Assembly: GCA_040902225.1 (NCBI GenBank)
Contig: JBBDXT010000004.1
Location: forward strand, 806,697-870,696
Source: Chloroflexota bacterium
GTDB lineage: Bacteria > Chloroflexota > Limnocylindria > QHBO01
Direction of reading: 5' to 3'
Length of the DNA stretch: 64,000 nt
Position 1 is the first letter of the stretch. Each line of letters starts with the position of its first letter. The notes beneath the pieces are model-generated. The model worked only from the letters and a program-made list of their open reading frames with translations, searched no databases and had not been told where the DNA came from. A program made the position numbers and the translations under genes. This document shows, piece after piece, positions 37,015 through 44,461 of the stretch.

Positions 37015-37101
37015 GCCGGAGTGGCGGAATCGGCAGACGCGTCGGTCTCAAACACCGATGAGTGCAAGCTCGTGTGGGTTCGAATCCCACCTCCGGCACC
37101 A
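37015..37101 (+). tRNA. tRNA-Leu(CAA)
   Basis: 87 bases. The acceptor stem GCCGGAG pairs with CTCCGGC, followed by discriminator A and an encoded CCA. The anticodon loop is CTCAAAC with anticodon CAA, flanked by the stem TCGGT/ACCGA. A long class-II variable arm (TGAGTGCAAGCTCG) identifies Leu. The T-arm is GTGGGTTCGAATCCCAC. All stems are complete. The methyltransferase gene begins 15 bases after it. Confidence 0.97.
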
Positions 37102-37116
37102 CCTACACTGAGGCGA

Positions 37117-38145
37117 ATGGTCGAGGCACCGCATCGGGCCACCTTCCGACTCAGCTCCGTTCAGCGGGAATATCGAACGAAGCTGCTGACAAAGCTGGCG
37201 AGCGGCCAGTACCACCTGGAGGATGTCCTCGGGTGTCCATGCGGATCAACGGACGCGAAGCCGATCGCGTCGCACGACCGCTTCGGGCTGCCGATCGGCG
37301 TCGTCCTGTGTGGCAGCTGCGGCCTGGCCCGGTCCTCCCCGCGCCTCTCCACCGCCGACCTCCCGGATTTTTATCAGCATGACTACCACGGGCTGCACAT
37401 GAGCCTTCCCGCTCCGGACCCCTCGACCGCGCTCTTTCGCCGCGGGCAGGGCGCGGCCATCGTCTCGCTGATGCGGGACCAGCTGCCTGACGGGCCGCTG
37501 CGCGTCGCCGAGATCGGGGCTGCCACAGGCCAGGTGCTGCGCGAGTTCGCGGAGGCGGCTGGCAGAGACGTGACGACGGCTGGCTGCGAGTACGCGTCAG
37601 CCTACGTTGAGGCGGGTCGGTCGGTGGGCACTGACATGCGACAGGGTGGGCCAGAAACGTTGCAGGATCTGGCTCCCTTCGATGTCGTGATTCTCAGTCA
37701 CGTCGTCGAACACCTGCCCGACCTGACCGCCGGGCTCGCCGATGTCCGAGCCCTTGGCGACGAGGCCACCCTCTTCTATGTTGAGGTCCCTGGTCTGCTC
37801 ACGATCGACCGCAAGCGGGAGTACGCGTTCCGCTTCGATCGGTACCTGACCGTGGCGCATACGTTCCACTTCACCCTGACGACGCTGACCGAGACGATGG
37901 CACGCGCTGGATTCCGCCTCATCTCGGGGGACGAGGAGATCCGGAGCATATTCAGCCAGGGTGAGCGGCAGGAGCCGAAGCCTGAACCCGCGAATGCGAG
38001 GGCGGTCATGGATGGCCTTCGAGCCCTCGAGTCGTGGTCGAATCGGTCACGACAGGCAAAGCTGTTCCTTGCTCTGCGCTCGAATGGCATCCGGCGCCGC
38101 CTGAAACTGCTGAGAAAGGGTCGCCTTAGGGAGGCTGTCAGCTGA
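37117..38145 (+). CDS. SAM-dependent methyltransferase with N-terminal zinc-binding motif
   Basis: 342 residues. An N-terminal C4-type motif (CPCG at about 42, CGSCG at about 70) probably binds zinc. It is followed by the FYQHDYHGLH motif of the C-methyltransferase/SAM family often seen in sugar and surface-polymer clusters. The Rossmann domain starts at RVAEIGAATGQVLREF (motif I). Later segments are FDVVILSHVVEHLPD (motif IV) and ATLFYVEVPG. A basic C-terminal tail ends the protein. It is similar in layout to NDP-sugar C-methyltransferases, but the acceptor is unknown. It is downstream of a tRNA gene and apparently stands alone. Confidence 0.82.
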   Translation: MVEAPHRATFRLSSVQREYRTKLLTKLASGQYHLEDVLGCPCGSTDAKPIASHDRFGLPIGVVLCGSCGLARSSPRLSTADLPDFYQHDYHGLHMSLPAPDPSTALFRRGQGAAIVSLMRDQLPDGPLRVAEIGAATGQVLREFAEAAGRDVTTAGCEYASAYVEAGRSVGTDMRQGGPETLQDLAPFDVVILSHVVEHLPDLTAGLADVRALGDEATLFYVEVPGLLTIDRKREYAFRFDRYLTVAHTFHFTLTTLTETMARAGFRLISGDEEIRSIFSQGERQEPKPEPANARAVMDGLRALESWSNRSRQAKLFLALRSNGIRRRLKLLRKGRLREAVS

Positions 38146-38164
38146 CGCTCCGCCAGACCGAAAC

Positions 38165-38239
38165 TCAGAGGTTGCCGGTCAACCAGAGGATGAGCAGGAT
38201 CAGCAGGATGAGGCCGAGGATTCCACCACCGATGTACAT
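38165..38239 (-). CDS. 24-residue hydrophobic membrane peptide
   Basis: Starts MYIGGGILGLILLILLILWL, then TGNL and stop. One membrane-spanning helix makes up nearly the whole peptide. AAGGAGAG lies 5 bases before the ATG, which with the codon composition and the ideal helix supports translation. Tiny proteins of this kind occur widely in soil bacteria near stress genes; their function is unknown. The flanking 38240-38495 holds no gene I can support. Confidence 0.7.
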   Translation of the reverse strand: MYIGGGILGLILLILLILWLTGNL

Positions 38240-38495
38240 GGTCGCTCTCCTTGCTTCTGCCAGACGGCCACCCGTGCCCTAGCTGAGCTCAGGCTCGTCG
38301 CCTAGGTATAGCCGTCCGAGGTTGCTGGAACCTTGCACGGCAACCGGCACGACGATCGGATATGTGTCATTCGCGGGTTTGGCACGACGCGACCGGTCGG
38401 CTAGCATCCCCGGCGGATGGCCCGTTGCGGGGTCCTCCAACGGGCCGTCGGCGTTCTCACCGCCGGCGGCCACCTGCGTGCTAGGCTCTGGCCCG

Positions 38496-39191
38496 ATGAC
38501 CGGCGACACCGTTGAATGCTTCAACTGCGGCCACGAGAACCCGTCGTGGGCGCAGGTCTGCCGCTCATGTGGATACGCCATCCAGCCAGCCGCCCCAATA
38601 TCCAGCGGCCCAGCCGGCCTCTTCCCCACCGATCAGGCCTCGCTCACCTCGATCGGCGGCACCCTCGGGGCCATCGTGGCTGCAATCGCCCTGGGGCTGA
38701 TCCTGTCAGGCCTCATCCCTCCCGCGCCGAACGTCGCGGAGCAGACACCCTCCCCCACGCCGTCGCCGAGCGCCTCAGCCTCTGAGCTTCCGAGCGCCAT
38801 CGAGAGCCCGAGCGTCCTGCCATCGCCGACGCTGCCAGGGACGATCAAATTTGGAACGGGATGGAACAACAATACGCGCCAGCTCACCGGCGAGACCACG
38901 ACGTTCACAGCGGATAGCCCCGGCTTCGCCCACTCCATCACCCTGAAGGAGCCGATCGGAGTCGATCGGCTCATCGAAGAGGTGGTCCGCGTCGCGGCGG
39001 ATGGCACCGAGACGGTCGTCCAGACCCGCGAAGAGGGCGTCGTGATCGTCGACAAGACCTTGTCGACCGAAGGCCTCAGGTCCCCAGCAACGGTGGCGCA
39101 ACTGATCAACGCCTGGGGAAAGGGCACCCACATCCTTCGCATCTTCCGAGGCGGAGAGCTCCTTGCCGAGGGTACCTTCACCTTCTCCTGA
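38496..39191 (+). CDS. Zinc-ribbon, single-pass membrane protein with extracytoplasmic domain
   Basis: 231 residues. A short N-terminal zinc ribbon (ECFNCGHENPSWAQVCRSCG, two C-x2-C knuckles) faces the cytoplasm. One membrane helix follows (about 55-77, GGTLGAIVAAIALGLILSGL), then a Pro/Ser/Thr linker (PSPTPSPSAS) and a 130-residue beta-rich outer domain. That domain resembles the immunoglobulin-like domains of envelope proteins (TTTFTADSPGFAHSITL; THILRIFRGGELLAEGTF). I chose ATG 38496 because the zinc ribbon starts there; the longer frame upstream has no family character. A sensor or envelope-binding role is likely. Confidence 0.75.
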   Translation: MTGDTVECFNCGHENPSWAQVCRSCGYAIQPAAPISSGPAGLFPTDQASLTSIGGTLGAIVAAIALGLILSGLIPPAPNVAEQTPSPTPSPSASASELPSAIESPSVLPSPTLPGTIKFGTGWNNNTRQLTGETTTFTADSPGFAHSITLKEPIGVDRLIEEVVRVAADGTETVVQTREEGVVIVDKTLSTEGLRSPATVAQLINAWGKGTHILRIFRGGELLAEGTFTFS

Positions 39192-39197
39192 GCGCCC

Positions 39198-40052
39198 TCA
39201 GCTCGGCTCGCCGTCCCTCCCCGCGATCTCGCCCCAGGCATCGGCGTAGAGCCGGGCGCGCACAGGCAGATACCCCGGGTAGGCGATCCGGGCGGCGCTG
39301 ACCACGCGCGACTCAAGGGTCACGATCGCGATCTGGTCGGTCGTCTCCAGGAGCACGTTGCCCTTGGGATCGACCGCAATCGAGGGGCCACCCAGCAGCA
39401 CTCCCGCCTCTGGATCGGGCCGATTGACGGAGAGGACGTAGCTGGAGCTGGTGAGCGCATTGGCGCGGAAGACGATCTTCCAGCGCTGGTAGGTCCGCTC
39501 CTCGCTGGCACGCGGGATCAGGATCGCCTCGGCCCCCTGCCCCCCAAGCAGGTGCGAGCCCTCCGGGCGGTTGGTATCGCTGCAGATCTGGACGCCCACC
39601 GGCAGCCCAAAGGCGTCGATGCGTCGCGGCGACTCGGTCCCGGGCTCATAGTGGCTCGTCTCCCAGAAGCCCGGTTCCTCCGGGAGGTGCAGCTTCTCGT
39701 AAGTGGCCACCAGGTCACCAGACCGATCGAACACGAGCGCACGGCTGGTCCGTCGTCCGGTCTCGGGATCCGCGTGGATGATCCCTCCCACCAGGCCGAT
39801 CCCCGCCTCGCGCGCAGCCGTCGCCAATGCTCGGGCGCGAGGCCCGTCCATCGGCTCAGAGTCGTCGTCGACCGCCTCCTTGGTCGCGGGCCGCCATGGG
39901 TGCAGCGCGAGCTCTGGCAGAAGGGCCACGTCGGCGCCGCGCCGGACGCACTGGTCGAGCCGCTCTGCAAGTCGGCCGAGTCCGTCCGGCTCCCAGAAGA
40001 CCTCAGAGACGAGAGCCACGGTGAGGCGCCCATCGGCCCGGGCGGCGGTCAC
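39198..40052 (-). CDS. Carbon-nitrogen hydrolase (nitrilase superfamily)
   Basis: A 284-residue amidase of the nitrilase superfamily. The Glu-Lys-Cys triad is visible: VALLPELALHP (Glu), TYEKLHLPEEPGFWE (Lys) and GVQICSDTNRPEG (Cys). It cleaves C-N bonds of amides or carbamoyl compounds; the substrate is not given by sequence. It is close to the Rieske oxygenase and polar amino-acid transporter and may take part in degradation of an amide or amine, but it is transcribed separately, with dyad elements in the 194-base gap to the Rieske gene. Confidence 0.88.
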   Translation of the reverse strand: MTAARADGRLTVALVSEVFWEPDGLGRLAERLDQCVRRGADVALLPELALHPWRPATKEAVDDDSEPMDGPRARALATAAREAGIGLVGGIIHADPETGRRTSRALVFDRSGDLVATYEKLHLPEEPGFWETSHYEPGTESPRRIDAFGLPVGVQICSDTNRPEGSHLLGGQGAEAILIPRASEERTYQRWKIVFRANALTSSSYVLSVNRPDPEAGVLLGGPSIAVDPKGNVLLETTDQIAIVTLESRVVSAARIAYPGYLPVRARLYADAWGEIAGRDGEPS

Positions 40053-40077
40053 AGGAGCCTGCCCAAGGGCATTGGCT

Positions 40078-40094
40078 TACCAGCCATATTGGTA
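40078..40094. promoter_or_regulatory. TACCA-N7-TGGTA dyad
   Basis: A perfect inverted repeat with 5-base arms and a 7-base spacer, 26 bases upstream of the nitrilase start (minus strand). A matching CACCA-N7-TGGTA element lies at 40201-40217. The layout suits a dimeric regulator such as a GntR-family protein, but no regulator gene is nearby. Confidence 0.45.
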
Positions 40095-40200
40095 CACCGT
40101 GACGTTACCGGCCACTCGGGTGCAGTCTCACCCGCCACACTGGTGCCAACGCGCGTGACGTGGCCAATACGCGGTCCAGAGTCGACCAACGGCGTTGATG

Positions 40201-40217
40201 CACCAGTATGTTTGGTA
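40201..40217. promoter_or_regulatory. CACCA-N7-TGGTA dyad
   Basis: Same spacing as the element at 40078-40094, with one changed arm base. It lies just downstream of the Rieske stop, and its right half continues as TGGTAAAC, which recurs in the dyad at 41244-41257. Occurrence near both units makes chance less likely, though the motif is short. Confidence 0.4.
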
Positions 40218-40246
40218 AACGCCGGCAGGCCGGTCCAGCCTCGGCA

Positions 40247-41198
40247 TCAGGTCCCCTCCCCCAGGAACTCGCGGACCAGGTTCTGGAAGTGGTAGACGCC
40301 GTTCTCGCGCTTGGCCGAGAAGCGGCCTGAGTCGTAGGAGCGGGAGCGGAGCCCACGCTGGACCTGCTCGCAGATGACGATGTCCTCCTGCTGGATCTCG
40401 TCGCTGAAGGCGATCGTCTGCTGCATCGACTCCCAGCCCGGCCCGGTGCCCGGATCGGCGAAGAACCACTCGAAGATCGTCAGCGTACGGTCCACGCTCA
40501 GCGGCAGGATCACGTTCGAGGACATGTTGTCCTGGTAGGAACTCCTCCACCCGGTAGGCGTCGTAGTCGAGCTCGCGGAACAGCTGCGGGTGCGCAATCG
40601 GCAGGTGGTAGCCCTCCAGGTAGTTGTCGACGTAGACCTTCCAGTTGCACTCGACCAGGTATTCGCGCCGCTCGACCAGCCGCATCCGATCCATGTCGAA
40701 TCCGGCCCTGGCGACCTCGTCGGGTATTGCGCCCATGACCTCGGGGAGTGGCGGTGCGTCGGCGGAGAGACAGGCGAAGACGAACGGGCCCCATCGGTCA
40801 ACCCGCACGGGCATCAGGCCGAAGTCCTCCTTGCGGAAGTCCTCGGTCTCCTCCATCTCGGGGCAGGCGCGCAGCGTGCCGTCCAACCCGTAGGTCCAGC
40901 CGTGATAGCGGCACTGCAGCGACTTGCGGTTGCCGCGCGTGAGGGCGACCTGCCCGGCCCGATGCCGGCACACGTTGTAAAACCCGCGCAGCTCCCCATC
41001 GAGGCCGTGGGTGATCACGATCGGCTCGTCGAGGATGGTGACCGGCACGAAGTCGCCAACCCGCTGCAGCTCCTCAGCGCGCGCGACGAGCTGCCAGGTG
41101 CGGCCGAAGACGAGTTCTTTCTCGCGCTCAAGGTTGGCCGGCTCGAGGTAGTAGCGAGATGGCAACGTCGCGGCACGCGAAAGCGGGGTCGTCGTCAT
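40247..41198 (-). pseudogene. Rieske non-haem iron oxygenase, large subunit, single frameshift
   Basis: Start ATG 41198. The Rieske [2Fe-2S] motif is complete: CRHRAGQVAL, then QCRYHGWTY (C-x-H...C-x2-H). The mononuclear iron region reads DNYLEGYHLPIAHP. After YRVEEF near 40541 the frame fails. The next frame continues YQDNMSSNVILPLS and TLTIFEWFFADPG, then EDIVICEQVQRGLRSR, ending at 40247. An extra C in the TTCC run explains the shift. It resembles GbcA/carnitine-type monooxygenases that demethylate quaternary amines. Either it is a recent pseudogene or the base is a sequencing error; the rest is well preserved. Confidence 0.85.
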
Positions 41199-41243
41199 GA
41201 GGCGAGTGTACCGATGAGGCAATCCTTGCCGCACCGCCCCCCG

Positions 41244-41257
41244 CGTGGTAAACCACG
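41244..41257. promoter_or_regulatory. CGTGGT-AA-ACCACG operator-like palindrome
   Basis: A perfect 6-base inverted repeat with a 2-base spacer, in the gap between the divergent Rieske (41198) and transporter (41311) genes. It is well placed to control both. It shares TGGTAAAC with the downstream element at 40213-40220. Confidence 0.5.
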
Positions 41258-41310
41258 CTACACACTGCGCGAGACTGAGCATGGTGCGCGGTCCGCGTGA
41301 CGGAGGACCA

Positions 41311-42249
41311 ATGATGAACCATCTTCGGCGCGGAGCCACCTTGCTGGCTTCACTGATGCTGGTGGCGGCCTGCACCCCGGCGGGCAACGGCTCGGCCTCG
41401 CCAAGCAGCGCAGCGGCCAGCGATTCGGCGGCGCCAAGCGTCACGACGGTCGACATTCCGGCCGCCGTGTGCGTTGGGGCGGGAACCACATACCTCTCGT
41501 GGCTTAGCGGCGCCGAGAACGCACCCACCGACCAGGATCCGATCACGGAGCCGGCCAGCGCCACCGGGGACCTTCTGGAGACGATCAAGGCCAACGGCAA
41601 GGTTCGCATCTCGACCGATGCGAACTACAAGCCGCAGTCGTTCCGTGAGCCCGACGGCTCGTGGGTCGGCTTCGACATCGACGTCGGCACCGAGATCGCG
41701 AAGCGCCTCGGAGTCACGGCCGAGTTCCAGCATGTGGACTTTGACATCATCACGGCCGGCAGCTGGGCCAGCCGCTGGGATATCAGCGTGGGATCGATGA
41801 CGATCACCACCGACCGCAAGACGCTCTTCAGCTTTACCCAGCCGTACTACTACACCCCGGCATTCATGGCGGCCAGCACTCGATCCGGGGTGACCAGTGT
41901 CGACCAGATCCCGTTTGAGCTGCCGAGCGGAGCCGAGGCTTTGACTCGGCCCACGGACTCGAACTGCATCGAGGACATCGCGGCAAACCGGCCGGAGTTC
42001 GACCTCCTGATCACGTCAGGCACGGTGATCGACGCCGCCGTTGATGCGGATCAGCCGATCGTGAAGATCGGCGAGCCGATCTTCCTGGAGAACCTCGCGG
42101 TGGCCATCGACAAGAGCGGGCCGGCACACGCGGCGCTCCTGTTCGAGATCGACAAGGCCATCGGCGAGATGCACGCGGACGGGACGCTCACGACCCTAAG
42201 CGAGAAATGGTTCGAAGGGGAAGACCTCACGGTTCCACCCGGCGGCTGA
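41311..42249 (+). CDS. Polar amino-acid ABC transporter substrate-binding lipoprotein
   Basis: 312 residues. A lipoprotein signal peptide ends LMLVAACTPAG, with the lipobox Cys at about 20. A Ser/Ala linker follows, then an SBP-3-type domain with VRISTDANYKPQSFREPDGSW, GFDIDVGTEIAKRLGV and SWASRWDISVGSMTITTDRK. The IGEPIFLENLAVAI hinge and the C-terminal TLSEKWFEG are also characteristic. It starts at ATG 41311 with GGAGGA at 5 bases. It is separated from the permease by a strong terminator-like hairpin, so it is expressed at a higher level than the downstream genes. The ligand is probably a polar amino acid or amine. Confidence 0.9.
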   Translation: MMNHLRRGATLLASLMLVAACTPAGNGSASPSSAAASDSAAPSVTTVDIPAAVCVGAGTTYLSWLSGAENAPTDQDPITEPASATGDLLETIKANGKVRISTDANYKPQSFREPDGSWVGFDIDVGTEIAKRLGVTAEFQHVDFDIITAGSWASRWDISVGSMTITTDRKTLFSFTQPYYYTPAFMAASTRSGVTSVDQIPFELPSGAEALTRPTDSNCIEDIAANRPEFDLLITSGTVIDAAVDADQPIVKIGEPIFLENLAVAIDKSGPAHAALLFEIDKAIGEMHADGTLTTLSEKWFEGEDLTVPPGG

Positions 42250-42269
42250 ACGAGCCACAGCGAATATCA

Positions 42270-42307
42270 GGACGGGGACTCCGGGTGGGTCCCCGTCCTT
42301 CTTCTTT
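42270..42307 (+). terminator. Intrinsic terminator / attenuator inside the transporter operon
   Basis: GGACGGGGAC (42270-42279) pairs perfectly with GTCCCCGTCC (42289-42298) over a 9-base loop and is followed by TTCTTCTTTT. It lies 20 bases after the binding-protein stop and 14 before the permease start. Partial termination here would yield excess binding protein over permease, the usual arrangement in ABC importer operons. Confidence 0.85.
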
Positions 42308-42321
42308 TGCGGAGGTGATCC

Positions 42322-43128
42322 GTGATCGCAGCTGACGCTCCCCAGCCCGGTTCAATCCTCTCCCAGGTCGAGGCCAGCCAGGCCAGATCACGCGTCTTGT
42401 TCCGCCTGAAGTCAGGCGCCACCTGGCTGGTCCTGATCGGCATCGTGCTGGTGGGCCTGTATGCCACGGGCAACATCGACACCGCGTTCATCGGCCTATG
42501 GGGGCCGTTCATCATCGGCGGGGCCGGACTGACGCTCCTCGTCTCCGTCGTGTCGATCTTCTTCGCCACCATCCTGGCGCTCATCAGCGCGATGGGACGG
42601 CTCTCGCGCAACCCGTACCTCAGCGGGGTCGCAGCGCTCTACGTCTCCCTCGTCCGCGGCACGCCGCTCATCGTCCAGATCTACTTCATCTACCTGGCAC
42701 TTCCCCAGGTGGGGATCGTCCTGCCGGCGATTCCGTCGGGGATCATCGCGCTCAGCTTCAACTACGGCGCATACCTGACCGAGATCTTCCGCGCCGGGAT
42801 CCAGGCCGTGCCCAAGGGCCAGCGCGAGGCGGCCGAGTCGCTCGGCATGCCGGAGCGGCTGGTGATGCGCCGGATCGTGCTGCCGCAGGCCCTGCGGATC
42901 GTGATCCCCGCGATCGGCAACGAGTTCGTGGCCATGCTCAAGGACTCGTCGCTCGTGTCCATCCTCGCCGTGGAGGAGCTGCTCTTCCGCGCCCAGCTGG
43001 TCGGGAGACAGAACTTCCGCAGTCTCGAGACCCTGCTCATCGCGGCGGCCGTGTATTGGCTCCTTACGATCACATTCAGCTACTTCCAGGAGCGCCTGGA
43101 GCGACGGATGGCGCGCGGCGACCGATGA
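42322..43128 (+). CDS. Polar amino-acid ABC transporter permease (HisMQ type)
   Basis: 268 residues with five or six membrane helices. The EAA loop is REAAESLGMPERLVMRRIVLPQALR. Preceding it are the family features SLVRGTPLIVQIYFIYLALP and FNYGAYLTEIFRAGIQAVP. The start is a GTG directly preceded by GGAGGTGATCC, an unusually strong ribosome binding site. That would help rescue translation after the upstream terminator. The ATPase start overlaps its stop by 4 bases. Confidence 0.93.
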   Translation: MIAADAPQPGSILSQVEASQARSRVLFRLKSGATWLVLIGIVLVGLYATGNIDTAFIGLWGPFIIGGAGLTLLVSVVSIFFATILALISAMGRLSRNPYLSGVAALYVSLVRGTPLIVQIYFIYLALPQVGIVLPAIPSGIIALSFNYGAYLTEIFRAGIQAVPKGQREAAESLGMPERLVMRRIVLPQALRIVIPAIGNEFVAMLKDSSLVSILAVEELLFRAQLVGRQNFRSLETLLIAAAVYWLLTITFSYFQERLERRMARGDR

Positions 43129-43964
43129 TCATCGAGCCGTCAGACGCCCCGCACCTTGGCGAGGTGATCGTCGATGCCCGCGGCATCGAGAAGTACTTCG
43201 GGACCAACCACGTCCTCAAGGGGATCGATCTCAAGGTGCGCCGCCGGCAGGCGGTGATGCTCATCGGCCGGTCGGGCTCCGGCAAGACAACCTTGATCCG
43301 CTGCCTGAACTTCCTGGAGGAGCCGACAGTCGGCAGCGTGGAGATCGACGGCCTGCAGGTGGAGGCCGACCCGCTCCACGCCAACACGCGGGAACGGCGC
43401 GAGCAGATCCGGCAGATTCGCCTCCGCACCGGGATGCTCTTCCAGGAGTTCAACCTCTTCCCGCACATGAGCGCCCTGGCCAACTGCATCGAGGCGCCGA
43501 TGCGGGTCCGGAAGATCCCCCAGGACGAGGCCGTGGCGACCGCGGAGCGACTCCTGGAAAAGGTTGGCCTCGCCGACAAGCGGGACGAGTATCCCGACCG
43601 CCTGTCGGGTGGACAGAAGCAGCGGGTCGCCATTGCTCGGGCGATGTGCATGGAGCCCAAGGTGCTGATGTTCGACGAGCCGACCAGCGCGCTCGACCCG
43701 GAGCTCGTGGGCGAGGTGCTGACGGTCATGGAGGAGCTGGCGCACGAGGGGACGACCATGATCGTGGTGACCCACGAGATGCATTTCGCGCGCGAGGCGG
43801 CTGACACCGTCGTCTACCTGGACGAAGGACAGATCATCGAGGCCGGTCCGCCGGAGCAGGTCCTGGGAGACCCCGAGGACGAGCGAACCAAGACCTTCCT
43901 GCACCGATTCCTCTCGTCGTTCGCCGATCGCGAACACCTTCACAACCCGGAATCGGGGGCGTAG
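43125..43964 (+). CDS. Polar amino-acid ABC transporter ATP-binding protein
   Basis: A 279-residue ATPase of the GlnQ/HisP family. Walker A is LIGRSGSGKTTLIRC near 46. The Q-loop is in GMLFQEFNLFPHM and the signature is LSGGQKQRVAIARAM. Walker B is VLMFDEPTSALDPE and the H-loop is in MIVVTHEMHFARE. An extended C terminus (FLHRFLSSFADREH) is slightly longer than usual. The ATG overlaps the permease stop (ATGA). It energises uptake with the upstream permease and lipoprotein. Confidence 0.95.
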   Translation: MIIEPSDAPHLGEVIVDARGIEKYFGTNHVLKGIDLKVRRRQAVMLIGRSGSGKTTLIRCLNFLEEPTVGSVEIDGLQVEADPLHANTRERREQIRQIRLRTGMLFQEFNLFPHMSALANCIEAPMRVRKIPQDEAVATAERLLEKVGLADKRDEYPDRLSGGQKQRVAIARAMCMEPKVLMFDEPTSALDPELVGEVLTVMEELAHEGTTMIVVTHEMHFAREAADTVVYLDEGQIIEAGPPEQVLGDPEDERTKTFLHRFLSSFADREHLHNPESGA

Positions 43965-43968
43965 CGGT

Positions 43969-44439
43969 CTAGCGGTTCACTCCGTAGACCTGGGCGCGAG
44001 GCAGACGAGCCGCCTCGTCCTGGGCGCGGACGCGTGCCTTGGCCGGATTGAAGGCGACCGGGACATCCTTCGGCTTGCCGCCCTCGCGGGCGATCAGCCA
44101 CCGCAGCCCGACATTGGTGAGCTCCGCCCCACCGGCGCGTCCGGGCTCGATGAACGGCGCGACCACCATCCGTCGCGCGTGGAGGCGCTCCACTGCGAGC
44201 TGCATAGCGACCGGATCGGCGCCGAGCCGCTGTGCCAGTGGGGTGAGATCCACCGCCTCGTTAGGGGTGGCCCGCAGGAAGCGCAGGATCGCAGCGTCCA
44301 GGTCCTCGCCAGTCGGCGGGCCGGACTTGCGAGAGCCGGCCTTGCGGGATGTCGTGCGCGGCGACCGATGCGGCGTGGCGCTCTTCGGGACCGGGGGCGC
44401 GAGGTTCGAAGTGTCCTCGATCGGCTTGGCGGTGGTCAC
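43969..44439 (-). CDS. Unknown protein with winged-helix-like domain
   Basis: 156 residues from GTG 44439. A basic, low-complexity N terminus (about 1-45, SPRTTSRKAGSRKSG) precedes a helical domain. DLDAAILRFLRATPNEAVDL, then TPLAQRLGADPVAMQLAVERL, and a strand pair resemble a winged helix. The basic tail and helix-turn-helix-like layout suggest nucleic-acid binding. It is convergent with the transporter ATPase (4-base gap) and starts 22 bases after the dnaE stop on the same strand, so it may be co-transcribed with dnaE. No family name can be given. Confidence 0.55.
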   Translation of the reverse strand: MTTAKPIEDTSNLAPPVPKSATPHRSPRTTSRKAGSRKSGPPTGEDLDAAILRFLRATPNEAVDLTPLAQRLGADPVAMQLAVERLHARRMVVAPFIEPGRAGGAELTNVGLRWLIAREGGKPKDVPVAFNPAKARVRAQDEAARLPRAQVYGVNR

Positions 44440-44461
44440 GGCCGGCAGGATAGCAGCCGGG

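Noticed and set aside
36750..37142. Minus-strand frame over the tRNA-Leu region
   Set aside because: Antisense to the permease end and to the tRNA; the typical tRNA-derived peptide pattern explains its apparent similarity.
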